From NCBI GenBank assembly GCA_018105865.1, contig CM030859.1, forward strand, positions 8,377,839 through 8,441,838: a stretch of DNA of 64,000 bases, in the 5' to 3' direction. Below the pieces are notes generated by a model. The model ran no database searches and was not told the origin of the DNA. It saw nothing but the letters and a program-made list of their open reading frames with translations. The DNA is from Metaphire vulgaris. Lineage: Eukaryota > Annelida > Clitellata > Crassiclitellata > Megascolecidae. This document shows, in pieces, positions 23,636 through 35,137 of the stretch. The position numbers were made by a program, and so were the translations under genes. Every line of letters starts with the position of its first letter. Positions within the stretch are counted from its first letter, which is position 1.

Positions 23636-24011
23636 TGTCATAAGATACAGAGAGAATACTTACAAAGAGTTAATCACTTGTAACTAATATTTTACTAACA
23701 CAACATATACAGTAATATGAGTTGACATCATAGGTCTACATAGTGTATGATTGACCATTTGATATTGAACACAAAATGTTTACTAGTTGTATCAAAACAT
23801 ATTTTCACGTTGAAAGTCAGTTAGTTTGGTCACTATAGTAAGTGGGACTGTCATTTTTTCCAAAAATCGGTCCGGGTACCCGTCAACTTCGTCAAGATTT
23901 CGAACGGGTACCCGAGTACCCGTTTGGAAATTAACATAGACCTAATGTTATTGTCGCAAATCGTACACATGCTCAATGGAATCAACTTCTATAGCGCCAC
24001 TATCATAATCG

Positions 24012-24070
24012 CCCTTGGGCAAATCTTTCTCGTCTTACTAGTAGTAAGACGAGAAAGAGTTGCCCAAGGG
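24012..24070. repeat. 59-base near-perfect palindrome
   Basis: CCCTTGGGCAAATCTTTCTC (left) pairs with GAGAAAGAGTTGCCCAAGGG (right), one mismatch over 29 pairs and only the central base unpaired (24041). It would form a hairpin with essentially no loop. Confidence 0.9.
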
Positions 24071-24229
24071 AATATAAAACCCCGACAGGTACAGGCAACT
24101 AGGAGTTTAATTTAGGAGTCAAGGTACTAATTTCTCACAAAGCCCTCCCCCGGGAAACTGTTGCCATAAAATCCCCCCATGGCAGAAGAAAGTGCATGCA
24201 ACTCTGGAAGGGGGAAACATCATATAGAG

Positions 24230-24757
24230 GTTGCTCCCCTACTTTTCGATTCAAGTTTACGCCAGTGATCTCTCACCCACTGTTTTCCGCCTTCGACAAA
24301 CTCCATTGTCTCCCTCTCCAGCTGGAATCATAAGCAGCAGTTCCTTCGATGGCTTCACGGGACGCCGCGTCGCCGAACTTCCAAGACCCGACCCCACACA
24401 GAGCAGCCGAAGACAAGCAAGACAGCTTTTTGTCTCGATGAACTGTCTTCCTCCTCCTCTCTTCTTCTTCTTCTCCTTCTTCTTGTCGTAGTTTCTTCTA
24501 AGAACGCCTCGTCAACGCCCCATTAACATCAACGCAAACACGAAGATCAGGCTACACGAACATCATCATCATCATCATCATCGCCATCGCCGACGTTGTC
24601 ATTTCAGAGATATAGACTCCGTTAATCTACTGTACTTCTGTAGAAATGTCATGTCGTCAACGCAGCAGGCTCTTCCAACAAGTGCTCGTAGGCCTAAGCG
24701 CCCGTCCGCATGCATTTCTATCTGTCCGTGCCTATATCTGATTGTCTTTCTGTCTTT

Positions 24758-24845
<88 letters not shown>

Positions 24846-25363
24846 CTCAGCGTGTCTCAGTACCGGACGAAGTTTCCGGCGATGTACTTCCGAGCAGAAT
24901 AATGCGGAACGAACAGAACCGAGTGGCGATCAAGTCCAGCCCCCAAGACACCATCATCATCATCATCATCATCATCGTCATCATCATCATCATCATCATA
25001 ATCATCGCCGCCGCCGCCGCCTCTCTGCCCGACGCCGCAGCAGCTAGAGTCAACAAAATTCGCGCCGAGGCCAGATGGGCCACTACTACATACAAGGCAA
25101 ACAAACGCATCGCCGGCCCCCGGACGGAGGCGAACCGGAGAACGGACCCGGCTAGCAGGCCACGGTGCCCGCCCTCGTGCCCGGCCTCCCCCTTCCACCC
25201 GCCCGCCCGCCGGCCCCTGGTCGCTTTCCCTCAGTTCAACGCCTCTCTTTCTCCTCCTCCTCTTCCTCCTCCTCCTCCTACTACTACTACTACTACTACT
25301 TCTCCAGGCCGCGACTCTGTTTACATGATGGCAAAAGTAAACAACCGGGCATGTAACCCCTTC

Positions 25364-25410
<47 letters not shown>

Positions 25411-25745
25411 AGAATCACTACCATCACTATCGGCCGAGAATCACTGCCATATCTCCCCCTTGCTCATATCTCCCCCTTGCTCATATCTCCCCTTGCTCAT
25501 ATCTCCACCCCATCATCAAGAAAGCCTGTGTGACTGTGTCGATGCTGCCTCCTCCTCCTCCTTCTTCTCCTCCTTCTTCTTCTTCTCCTTCTTCTTCTTC
25601 TCCTCCTCCTCCTCCTTCTCCTCCTCCTCCTCCTTCTTCTCCTCCTTCTTCTTCTCCGCTGCCATCACGGCGACGAAAAGCGTTTCTGAGGCAAATAATA
25701 AAATTGTCGTTGCGTGCGCCATAGACTACGGTAAATATTAATATT
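24230..25745. other. G+C-rich, CpG-containing region with many microsatellites
   Basis: Contains (TC)n(TG)n at 24765-24844, (CAT)n then (CGC)n at 24951-25022, (TC)n at 25365-25408 and (CTT/CCT)n at 25546-25660. Between them unique sequence is unusually CpG-rich for this window (about 25025-25250). A 343-codon reading passes through (24710-25741), but it is built mostly of S, L, I, C and V runs from the repeats. A promoter or 5' UTR of an unseen gene is possible but not shown. Confidence 0.5.
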
Positions 25746-25785
25746 AAATGGCACCAAATATTACGAAGCGTCATCGCGCATGTCC

Positions 25786-25787
<2 letters not shown>

Positions 25788-25819
<32 letters not shown>

Positions 25820-25927
25820 GTATGTGTGTGCGAAGCCAGACAGACAGAGAGATAGACAAGCGTGGAGAGACTGGCAGACAGACAGACGGAGAGAGAGAAA
25901 GTCAGACACAGAGAGAGAGACAGACAT

Positions 25928-25960
<33 letters not shown>

Positions 25961-26011
25961 CAGAGAGATACAGACCGACAGAGTGATACATTAGAACTGC
26001 AAAAGACATAA

Positions 26012-26054
<43 letters not shown>

Positions 26055-26085
26055 GAAACAGGGAGACAGACAGACAGAGACAGAG
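25788..26085. repeat. (TG)n followed by (CAGA)n/(GA)n microsatellites
   Basis: TG units at 25788-25818, then a long imperfect mixture of CAGA, GAGA and GACA units. Confidence 0.9.
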
Positions 26086-26230
26086 ATCAGATAAGACCTA
26101 TGCGCTTAGTAGGCATAAGTGCCAAATCAAAAAGTACATTTTGTGCTTTCGTGATGCACAATGGATAGTAGCATCGTTTTAACGATTAATTAATTATACA
26201 AAGACGGCGATTAGTGCTTAAGTCTAAAAA

Positions 26231-26523
26231 AAGGTAAAGGCATCTCCCGTACTCGAGTCCGAGCGTTGGGTTCCGGCGCTTATCTCCGGTCTTAAGCAAT
26301 CAGCGACGTAGGTGGTATAATCCATTAATCTGGGGTAGGTTGCCATTACTTTCCACAGACCTGCGTTTTACCTCGCAACTTAACGCTGCTCCTCAGTTTA
26401 CCACTGCCCTCTAGCGAGTAAGGTTGAGTCGACCTTAGGGCTCCTGCGGGAATTGAACCCGCGACCTTCTGCTCCATCATTCCAGTGTTGTTACCACTCT
26501 TCTAACTTCCCGCCCCTTCCCGC
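26231..26523 (-). repeat. tRNA-headed SINE
   Basis: Read on the minus strand: head AGAAGAGTGGTAACAACACT (A-box region), then GGTCGCGGGTTCAATTCCCG (B box). A body then contains GTAATGGCAACCTACCCCAG and AGCGCCGGAACCCAACGCTC. The body matches the 5S-headed element at 34841-35130 over about 150 bases. The head is shared with the SINE at 39037-39312. Confidence 0.75.
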
Positions 26524-26919
26524 TTAGGTCTACAATATTATAACAAACAGGTAGAGGGGGAGCTGGGATGTCCGGCGCCCGGGGTCAAAATATACTGATG
26601 TCACCCCTCAACTTCCGAAAATCCTGACAGGCAAAAGGCTCGTTACTTACTTCGCTTGCGTTAAGTTAGTTACTAGAAAGATGCTCGCTTCGCTCTCGCT
26701 CGCTTCGCTCGCAGTTCAGGATAATACTAATCCAATACCTATACCTAATAGCCAATCATTGAATTCATGCTGAACAACATTTCAATGATCGCCACCTAGC
26801 CAAGCTCTGCGCCACGTAATAATTAGGCCTATGTACGTTAAAATCACGCAACCGTGGCCATTTGTGACGCTGTACACGTATTTTTTGTGTACGTTAAAAT
26901 GTACGTTAAGATCCTCAAG

Positions 26920-27042
26920 CTACGAACAATTGTTACCAATAGCAACGTCGTCACACGCCCACCCCTCTGACGCTGCAATGACTCGAATAAACCGTGTTAA
27001 ACTACGATTCTACGAACAATTGTTACCAATAGCAACGTCGTC
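26920..27042. repeat. Two copies of a 33-base direct repeat
   Basis: Copies at 26920-26952 and 27010-27042 are identical and include GTTACCAATAGCAAC, an imperfect inverted repeat resembling an RFX X-box (GTnRCC-n3-RGYAAC). CCAAT motifs follow at 27098-27115. Upstream is a GCTTCGCT-rich run (26684-26712). No gene is visible downstream. Confidence 0.6.
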
Positions 27043-28370
27043 TTCGAACATCGTCCACCAACGCATCGCGACGTAAGGACTAAACGGTCTAAACCGTCTA
27101 CCAATAGTCAACCAATCAGAACGCTTGAAGGTAACAGACAGACATACAGATAAGGATCTTAATATTATAGATATGAGTGTGGACGGTCAATACAACTATA
27201 TTGATCTTTTTGCTTGCTTTTTTATTTTTGCAGCCGTAAACTCGATTTTGGCTTCCGCCTCCCACCTCGGTGCACGGGGGGCCATATGTACCCCTTGTCC
27301 CCTAGTTCTGCCTCTGATTACAGGCTTACAATGTTAAATGGTCAATTTCGTGGAATTGAAAGCAACCTCCGCTTTCTAGCAACTCGTGAACCTGTAGACG
27401 TCTCATTTTCATTGGCGTAGCCACGTCGGAGCACCGGGGGACCAGCCCCCCCCCCTATTCGAAGCGGGACCGGCCTTGAGATTCGTCCAAAACCGGTGAC
27501 CAGTTAGTTGGCAGTGTTGGAGTTGTGAAATTTGAGCTGGGGGCGTTGAGGGCTGAAATTCAATGAATGACAGATACTGCATGTACCAAATATACGATTT
27601 TTTGAGGGTTGAAAAGTTAGCTGGGGGTTCAACCCCCCACCCCCAACCCCCGCGGCAACTCCAACACTGCCAGTTGGGGAGGGAAGTTAGGGGGTAGTAT
27701 TAGATCGAGGTGAACGCACAAGGCAACGGAATTTAAGGCGTTTGAGGCGATGAACTTTTTATTATTTTTTAGTTTGTCAAGATTTTATGGCCGAAAAAGT
27801 TTAGCCCCCCTATTCTGAAATCCTGGCTAGGCCACTGCTCGTTATGGGCAAAAGTTTCGAACTTACTATAAAGTTGCCGTAGTTACTGTAAATCCGTATA
27901 ATTGAAATTACAGTAAATTATAATATGAAATCACGGCGATCAATTGATCAATAATATTTACAATATTGATGGTTTCTTATTTACTAGTATTAATTTCACG
28001 AACAGTAATTACCGATTTATGAGAACTACTATTATTAGGCTTATTACATCAATGTTATTAATTATTCAATGGCATACGATGGTCTGCTGAGAGAGAATAT
28101 CTTTTACAGGTTTTTTTATATTTCCCCAGGGGTGTATTCCTGCCATGAGCATTGGGGGATAGAATAATTTTTTTAAGTAGACCCACCCACCCATTTTGTG
28201 AAAGTATACCCACCCACCCACCCTTACAGTAAATATGTTTAATACTCTAGTTATGACCACTTTTGCTTTTCAGACTTTCCAGAACGCTAAAGAAGCACAA
28301 AACATTGAGGGGATAAATGATACTATACAACCCCATTCACTAATTATTGGGTGGGACAATCCCCCGCAGT

Positions 28371-28550
28371 CAGTGGCGTAGCGATGGGGGTATATCGGGC
28401 CCTCCCAAAAAATCAGTCTACCTTAAAGTTTTTTATGCGATTTCCATGTGGTTATATGTGGTTTATATGGTTTATGTGGTTCATAGTTAAGATTTATACC
28501 AACCCAAAATATTTATACCCTCCCAAATCAAATTCCTGGCTACGCCCCTG
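28371..28550. mobile_element. hAT MITE, 'CAGTGGCGTAGCGA' family
   Basis: Ends CAGTGGCGTAGCGATGGG / TGGCTACGCCCCTG, perfect 8-bp duplications CCCGCAGT. 180 bp; close relative at 31899-32077 (both contain GTATATCGG near the left end). Confidence 0.9.
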
Positions 28551-28899
28551 CCCGCAGTTCCCCCTCCCTCATGATCGCACATACGCTCCTGTATTTTCCC
28601 ATTAATGCTTTAAAAAGTCCCTGATCAATCGCCCACTACCGATTCCGACCCAACAGCATCTACGCACAGGGATTCTACACAGAAATGCCCAGCATCTGGG
28701 AGTCTAGGATTATAGGATTAATTAATTGGATTAATTAATTGGAACACTTCATCTCGTCTTATAAGATTCGAATCGTCGTATATACACGCGGTTGGTCTAT
28801 GCTGAAGCAGTGTCGGCTCCACATTCAGGGACGTTTATCTTCGTCAATGATTGATTGTGTTATTTAGTCTTTAAATGTAAATTTGGCTAAATAATAGGT

Positions 28900-29218
28900 A
28901 AAAAGCAAAAGAAGGTCATCAACCCCTAAAGGATGGCGCTTGATTCGCACAAAATGACCGACAAACTAAAAAAGGTCATCAACTTTTTCGAAAACTTGTC
29001 GGATCGAAAGTGTCTTGCCCCCACCCTGAAAAACAGTGAAATGACGTCTCTGCTCCACATGTGAGGGCCCGGGGCCGTGCCACCCTATTGAATTTCTGGC
29101 CTCCAGTGTCCCCCGTTGGGATCCTATATGCTTACTACTACATACCTATCAACAAATGGTTGGCCCTATGCTTAAAAGTTTCCCTCCCCCCACTTGCCAA
29201 ATCCTGGACCCGCCAAAG
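28900..29218. mobile_element. MITE debris incl. a diverged 'CAGTGGCGGCTCC' family copy
   Basis: 28905-28990 has two AAAAAGGTCATCAAC words. 29060-29218 is a reverse, eroded copy of the 176-188 bp family (CCAACAAATGG-type core ATCAACAAATGGTTGGCCC, end CTTGCCAAATCCTGGACCCG). Ends not resolved. Confidence 0.5.
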
Positions 29219-29335
29219 TGAATAAGAAGAAGAAGAAGAAGAAGATAAAGACTGACTGACTGGTTCTCTTTTCTACTGATTCGGAAATCCTGCTCCAAAA
29301 AGCCGAATTTTTGTACGTAGGCGACTCGCACGAAA

Positions 29336-29336
29336 C

Positions 29337-29381
<45 letters not shown>
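29336..29381. repeat. (GCA)n microsatellite, about 15 units
   Basis: Uninterrupted AGC/GCA repeat. In one minus-strand frame it reads as a poly-alanine run, with no other sign of a gene. Confidence 0.9.
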
Positions 29382-29382
<1 letters not shown>

Positions 29383-29751
29383 GGATCGCACTAAAGCAAC
29401 GGTAAACAGCCTGTGTACCAAGTGAAATATTATGTAAACAGAACGCGCAGCCAGACTAAACCCCGGCCATAGACGGGGAAACGAGGGGGACAGGGTTCCA
29501 GTGTAAACATCCCTCCTGGATGCCGGGGCGGGGAAGTACAAAGACGCAGAGCATCGCTGTGTTTATCCGAATGACAGAGAAATGCCAAACTCACGGCGGA
29601 CGCCCGCGCGCGCCGACCGACCGACCGACCGACGGGCTACATAAGCACACGGTATTTTATGACAAAACAAAGACGATTAGTACAAATAAATAACGTTGAA
29701 TTTAGCAGAGACGCATCCTCCGTATGCTGCATTGGGGGAATGAATGAAGAA

Positions 29752-29752
29752 A

Positions 29753-29850
<98 letters not shown>

Positions 29851-30055
29851 GACAGAGACAGAGAGACAGAGAGACAGAGGCAGAGGCAGAGACAGAGAGA
29901 CAGAGACAGACACACACAGACAGACAGACACACAGACAGACACAGACACACACACATATAGACAGAGCGACAGACAGACAGACAGAGAAAGACAGAGAAA
30001 GATGGAGACAGAGACAGCTACAGAGATGGAGAGACAGACAGACAGACAGCGGATT
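29752..30055. repeat. (GA)n/(CAGA)n/(CACA)n microsatellite block
   Basis: Begins as pure GA at 29757, changes to GACA units and then a mixture. Confidence 0.95.
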
Positions 30056-30254
30056 TTGTGCTTGTGTACCTGCTCCATAAATAACGGAAGGTTGAGTCCG
30101 TAAACGTTTAAACCTGCAAAATAAAAATAGCAATTCGATCGCTTTAAATCTAATTGAATTTATATGGAAAAGCGCCCAAGAATGTGTAGCCAGTGCGGCA
30201 CTACTCTCTCGAAAGCGCTATAAAAATCCACCAGATTTTACTCACTTGCTTACA

Positions 30255-30288
30255 AACATATATACATATTTATACATACATACATAGG

Positions 30289-30320
<32 letters not shown>

Positions 30321-30357
30321 CATACATATATACATACATATATACATACATACATAT

Positions 30358-30388
<31 letters not shown>

Positions 30389-30471
30389 CATACATACATA
30401 TATACATACTTACATATATACATACATACACATACTGTATACATGCATACATACATACATACATACATACA

Positions 30472-30503
<32 letters not shown>

Positions 30504-30640
30504 CATATATACATACATACATACATATATACATACATACATATACATACATACATATATATATACATACATACATATATACATACATGCATACTATATA
30601 CATACATACATATATACAGAAAGACAGACAGACAGACGGA
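30255..30640. repeat. (CATA)n/(TA)n microsatellite block
   Basis: Nearly 390 bases of TACA and TATA units, ending in a short GACA run. Repeated H/I/Y readings are artefacts. Confidence 0.95.
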
Positions 30641-30754
30641 CTTACACAATGACAAATTTAGCGTTGGTTCGGTGGCCTCGATAGCCAGAGAACGTTGTGT
30701 GGCAAAAATCACGATGATATTTTCAAATGTTAAATAACAATATTATTGATCGGG

Positions 30755-30905
30755 TAAAGTAAAGTAAAGTAAAATCTCGTAAATTTATATAGCTCTTTGG
30801 AGAGTAGTACAGCAGTAGCTGCTTATTCTCATGCGCTTAATCCTTTCCTCAAATAGCCATAGGCAAGGTGGATTGTCGGCCGGGCAAAGGTCAGTGTATC
30901 CATGG
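30755..30905 (+). repeat. Interspersed SINE-like repeat, copy 2
   Basis: (GTAAA)n followed by ATCTCGTAAATTTATATAGC ... GTGGATTGTCGGCCGGGCAA. Same family as 2568-2715 and, inverted, 31715-31860. Confidence 0.65.
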
Positions 30906-30939
30906 TCAGGGTACTCGGGTTAACTGTAATATTCTAATT

Positions 30940-31158
30940 TCTTCTTCTTCTTCTTCTTCTTCTTCTTCTTCTTCTTCTTCTTCTTCTTCTTCTTCTTCTT
31001 CTGCTTCTTCTTCTGCTTCTTCTTCTTCTTCTTCCAGTTTCTTAAATTTTCTTCTTCTTCTTCTTCTTCTTCTTCTTCTTCTTCTTCTTCTTCCTCCTCC
31101 TCCTTCTTCTTTCTTCTTCTTCTTCTTCTTCTTCTTCTTCTTCTTCTTCTTCTTCTTC

Positions 31159-31217
<59 letters not shown>
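30940..31217. repeat. (CTT)n followed by (ATT)n microsatellite
   Basis: Two hundred bases of CTT with CTG/CCT variants, then about 60 bases of ATT. Confidence 0.95.
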
Positions 31218-31218
<1 letters not shown>

Positions 31219-31714
31219 TTAATATAACTACATACTTGCTTTGATATATATATATGTGCACAATTCTCATTTTTTAATACTGACATTTCCTAAGTTGATT
31301 TTGTACTTCATTAATTTTTGTTGTTGCCCTGTAGTCTTTATAGTCCTTATGATCTACATGTCTGACATTTGAACTTCCTTAAGCTGACTCCATATTTATG
31401 CATAGTAGGCCTATTAAGTAATTGCAAATGTTGACTTTTTAAAATTGTTAGCATTATATCAGATTGTTTATGCAGCAAATGGCACGACCATACTCAATCA
31501 TTAATTTTGACATTCGAATTGATAAACTTAGCGTAATTGCTGGCAATTATCAATTGTCACTTACATGTAACTAATGATTGTTGTTGAATTGGTTAACTGT
31601 CCGGGTCCCCTGTTGACTCTAGTTACGAGTTACGTCACTGATTGTACGCCAGAGGCAACAGAGGCCGGACAAATAGAGTCTAACAGACTCGTTGACGTCT
31701 ATTTCTAATGCCGC

Positions 31715-31860
31715 CTCAGAGATATACTGACCTTTGCCCGGCCGACAAACCACCTTGTCTATAGCTATTTCAAGAAAGATTAAGCGCATAAGAATAAGCA
31801 GCTACTACTGTACTACTTTCCAGAGCGCTGTATAAGTTTACGAGATTTGACTTGACTTTA
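31715..31860 (-). repeat. Interspersed SINE-like repeat, copy 3 (inverted)
   Basis: CTGACCTTTGCCCGGCCGAC ... GTTTACGAGATTTGACTTGA and ACTTTA tail: the reverse complement of copies 1 and 2. Confidence 0.65.
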
Positions 31861-31898
31861 CTTTAAATACAAGAATGCGGCATCAATGTGATAATGTC

Positions 31899-32077
31899 CA
31901 GGGCGTAGCGACGGGGCGGGGGCGAGGAGGGGGGTATATCGGTATATATACACCTCCAAAATCAGACTACCTTAAATTTTTAATGTGTTTTTAATATTTT
32001 CAAAGTTTTTTTTAAAATTGATACCTCCGTACCCAATCACATTATACCCCGCAATCAAATTCCTGGTTACGCCCCTG
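31899..32077. mobile_element. hAT MITE, 'CAGTGGCGTAGCGA' family
   Basis: Ends CAGGGCGTAGCGACGGGG / TGGTTACGCCCCTG, 8-mers ATAATGTC/ATAATATC (7 of 8). Confidence 0.8.
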
Positions 32078-32165
32078 ATAATATCCCGTGGATTTTTCTC
32101 CATCGCATTGAGTAGCATTTCAAAAAACCGAGTCATCTTAGCCAGGATTCGAGAACAGGGGCACA

Positions 32166-32391
32166 CAGGGGCGTAGCTAAGGTGTCCGGCGCTCGGAGAC
32201 AAAACATACTGGTTGCGCCCCCTAAACTTCAGAAAAAACCTAAAAACCCCGACAAGCAAAAAAGATCGTCACTAACTATATTGATGCGTCGTTTTACTTT
32301 TTTTGCTACCATAAACCCGATTTTGGCGCCGCCTCACCTCGGCGCCCGGGGACATATGACATATGTACCATCCGCCCCTAGCTATGCCTTT
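32166..32391. mobile_element. hAT MITE, 'GGCGTAGC..GGTGTCCGGCG' family
   Basis: Left CAGGGGCGTAGCTAAGGTGT, right CCTAGCTATGCCTTT, flanking GGGGCACA on both sides. Contains ACAAGCAAAAAAGATCGTCA. Relative at 38559-38838. Confidence 0.7.
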
Positions 32392-32689
32392 GGGGCACAT
32401 CGAAATTTTCGAAGGAAATACCTTTACGGGTAAAAATCGTCGTTCTTTATCGCCTTCGACTTTCTTGTCTTCTCCGCAATCTCATATACTACCCCCTCCC
32501 CCAATGCGCCACGGTTTTGCGTGAATCTCATTACCTGTCCCAGTCCAAATAGGGAGTGGACCGGGCCCCCAGCCCTCTGTGGCTACGCCAATGGTCGCCG
32601 ACCCAGGTTCGAATACAAGGTACTCACTTGTCCACCGGAGTATCGCATCTGCAGACCGAGGATATTATCATAGCGCTTTATTAACTAAC

Positions 32690-33965
32690 TAGCTGTTAGC
32701 GCGTCAAAAATGACGGAAGACTGTGGTTACTTCCTACCCCGATTTATTGCACAAATTTAAATTGTTGCATATATAAATTTCTTAAATCTGAAAATGTTGT
32801 TAAGTGAATGCGAGATCATCACTTAAAAATTTTCAACGGCCTCACAGGTCTACCCCCACCACAGGGGGATGCACACCATGACGGAACCTACGACCACGGT
32901 TTGGGCCTACGACTTCAAAGGGCAGCTGCATGGTCTCTCACGGGGGTGCGCCCCAGTGGGGCCCACGAACTCTTTAAGTTTAGGGCATACGGCTCCTTTT
33001 GGGCTAGGGGCTCCAAAGGAACCAGGCCCCTCACGGGTGGCTGGACTTGGTCTCCCACGGGACTGCGCCCCCAGTGAGGCCCAGAGATGGGCACAATTAG
33101 ACAAAAAATCTAATCAATTAGAATTAGAATTAGTTGCTTCTAGCACCTAATTGATTAGCATTAGAATTAGTTCTACACTTTGTTCAATTAATTAGAATTA
33201 GCATTAGCTGCTGTCTAATCAATTAGAATTACAATTAGATTGTCCATGTTCGCGATACAGTTGACACACCACTGACAAGCAAAAAAAACAGTTTTAAAAT
33301 ACTAATTTAATATCTGCAGTAATTGCATGCAGCTGCAAATGGTTGGAAATGGCTGGCATTTCCAGTTGTCAACAACAATCACACAAAACACTTAATCTAT
33401 CAGCTGTAAGTTTTTTCTTGCTAATGCTACCATGATCATCTCAGCGTTATACTATGAGCATGCGTTTCAACATTATTCTCAGGCTGCCTCGGATGGCTAA
33501 TTGTCATGTAATTAAAAAATAATTAGAATTAGCAGGTAAATTCTAATTGATTAGAATTACGATTAGCTGATAAAATTTGCCAATTGATTACAATTAGAAT
33601 TAGCTGGTCATCTAATCGATTAGCTAATCAATTACTCCCTAATTGATTAATTACCCATCTCTGGTGAGGCCTACGAGCTCCCGTGGAGGGCTTGGTCCCT
33701 GACGAGAGGCTGCAACCCATTAAGGCTTACGGCCTCACACGAGGGAGTTACGCTCCCCCAGTAGGGTCTACGACCCCACTCGGGTGCTGGAGGCGCATCC
33801 TTCCGTACTCCGACGGAAAGATGCGCCCCCCAGTAGAGCCTAAGGTCCAGCACGGGGAATGCGCCCCCAGTAGGGCCTACGGTCCCACATGAAAGACCGA
33901 ACCCCAAATAGTGTCGTACAACGTGCAGCCAATGAGGACGCTTCGTCAAAAGCTCCGCCGATTAT
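32690..33965. mobile_element. Foldback element copy 2, split by a hAT element
   Basis: Starts CTAGCTGTTAGCGCGTCAAA like 15755-16540 and has the same CACCACAGGGGG-ATGCACACC and GGCCTACGA blocks. It is interrupted by the insertion at 33082-33663, after which GTGAGGCCTACGAGCTCC resumes the body. The right terminus is not clear (about 33960). Confidence 0.6.
33082..33663. mobile_element. hAT-type element, 'CAGAGATGGGCA' family
   Basis: Ends CAGAGATGGGCACAATTAG / AATTACCCATCTCTG, perfect 8-bp duplications GTGAGGCC (33074-33081 and 33664-33671). The interior is packed with AATTAGAATTAG/CTAATCAATTAG words in both orientations. Confidence 0.9.
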
Positions 33966-33981
33966 AAAGTTTGCTTGCCTA

Positions 33982-34700
33982 TATCAGGGTTTACCAAACA
34001 TTTTGCAACTGCGGCCAACTTCAACGGTTTTGTAACGAGTCGCGACCCTAATAATAGCACATAAAAAAAAAAATGCATTAGGCCATCTGGCGAACGTTAG
34101 CTGCAAAGAATCTTCTGAGTTTTGAATATAAAGGAAAATAAAAGCTCTGATTCAATTAGAATGAAAAATATGGCAAACATATCAGGCTGAATTATTTATA
34201 TTTTGTCAGATAAGACAAAGGGAGATAAACGGATATTGAGATTTATTGAAGGTTATCTTTTTTAAATTTTGCCATGAACATACCTTTATTGCGCGTCTTG
34301 ATAATCCTATGAATGTGGCAAAATCGCGTAACCGCCAGGTTCAACTTCCTCATCGAAGAGATTCCCTATTAATTTGTTAATGGAGTTTCACAGCAAAATG
34401 GTCGGAATGCGCTTTTATTGTGTTATTGCGAAATAAGATGAATGTTTAAAAGTAGTTAAAGTACTATAGGTCAGGGTTCCCCAAACCCTTTTGGAACAGT
34501 TGAACTCACTTCAGAGGTTTTGTAACATCCCGCGACCCTGCAAAACTAGTGTCAACTAAGATTGGATAAAAGTTTCATAAAATACTAATCATTCTATAAT
34601 ATAAACTGTGTATGGAAGATTGCAGGCACACAAAATTCTTAAAAACTAAGCCTACTTGCAACTTTGAAGGCTTGTGACATTGTGGTATCGCAGCTAAATT
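33982..34700. mobile_element. hAT-like 'CAGGGTTTCCCAAAC' family copy, truncated
   Basis: CAGGGTTTACCAAACATTTT at the left, a second inner end CAGGGTTCCCCAAACCC at 34473, and the body ends abruptly near 34700. Confidence 0.6.
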
Positions 34701-34840
34701 ATCAGTTTAATTTAATCCAAAGGGCCAGTGGTTGGGAAGTTACAGTGGTTGGAGGAAATGATTTTTTGAAGAGAAATGATTTGCGTTTAGAAAGGACTAG
34801 CTTATTTAGCATATTGAAGCAATTAAACATAAAAAAAGTT

Positions 34841-35130
34841 AAAGGTACACTGTAGCTACCTACTCGAACGAGCGTAGGGTACGGCGCTGATCATCTCCGT
34901 GCACTAGGCAAGCAGCGACGCTGGTGCACAGCTAACGCCATTAATCTAGAGTAGGTTGCCATTACTTTCTCCAGATCTGCGTTTTATCCTCGCAGCTTAT
35001 CGATGCTACCAATTTATCGACGCCTAAGCGATGAACGGCTTGGTTGGCCGCCGGCAACACGACTAGAGCACAAGATGGTCACTCATCCAAGTACTAACCG
35101 CGCTTAACGTTCCTAAAGCGCAGTTAGTTC
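34841..35130 (-). repeat. 5S rRNA-headed SINE
   Basis: On the minus strand it opens with GGTTAGTACTTGGATGAGTG (35099-35080), almost the 3' domain of 5S rRNA (GGTTAGTACTTGGATGGG). A body then follows with GTAATGGCAACCTACTCTAG and CAGCGCCGTACCCTACGCTC. The body is the same as in the tRNA-headed SINE at 26231-26523. The right end abuts a MITE at 35138. Confidence 0.75.
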
Positions 35131-35137
35131 TTGGATG

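Noticed and set aside
24710..25741. 343-codon open reading on the plus strand
   Set aside because: Built from SL, CV, II, HH and SS runs of overlapping microsatellites; no domain, and other frames are equally open.
26440..26523. Possible tRNA gene on the minus strand
   Set aside because: B box is good but no complete cloverleaf can be drawn and a SINE body follows.
29702..30133. Cys/Leu/Ser-rich readings of 100-143 codons
   Set aside because: Artefacts of GA/CAGA repeats.
30255..30640. Regularly spaced repeats suggesting a CRISPR-like array
   Set aside because: Simple tetranucleotide repeat without unique spacers, in an animal genome.
35072..35108. Possible 5S rRNA gene
   Set aside because: Only the 3' domain is similar and it is fused to a SINE body; read as a SINE head.
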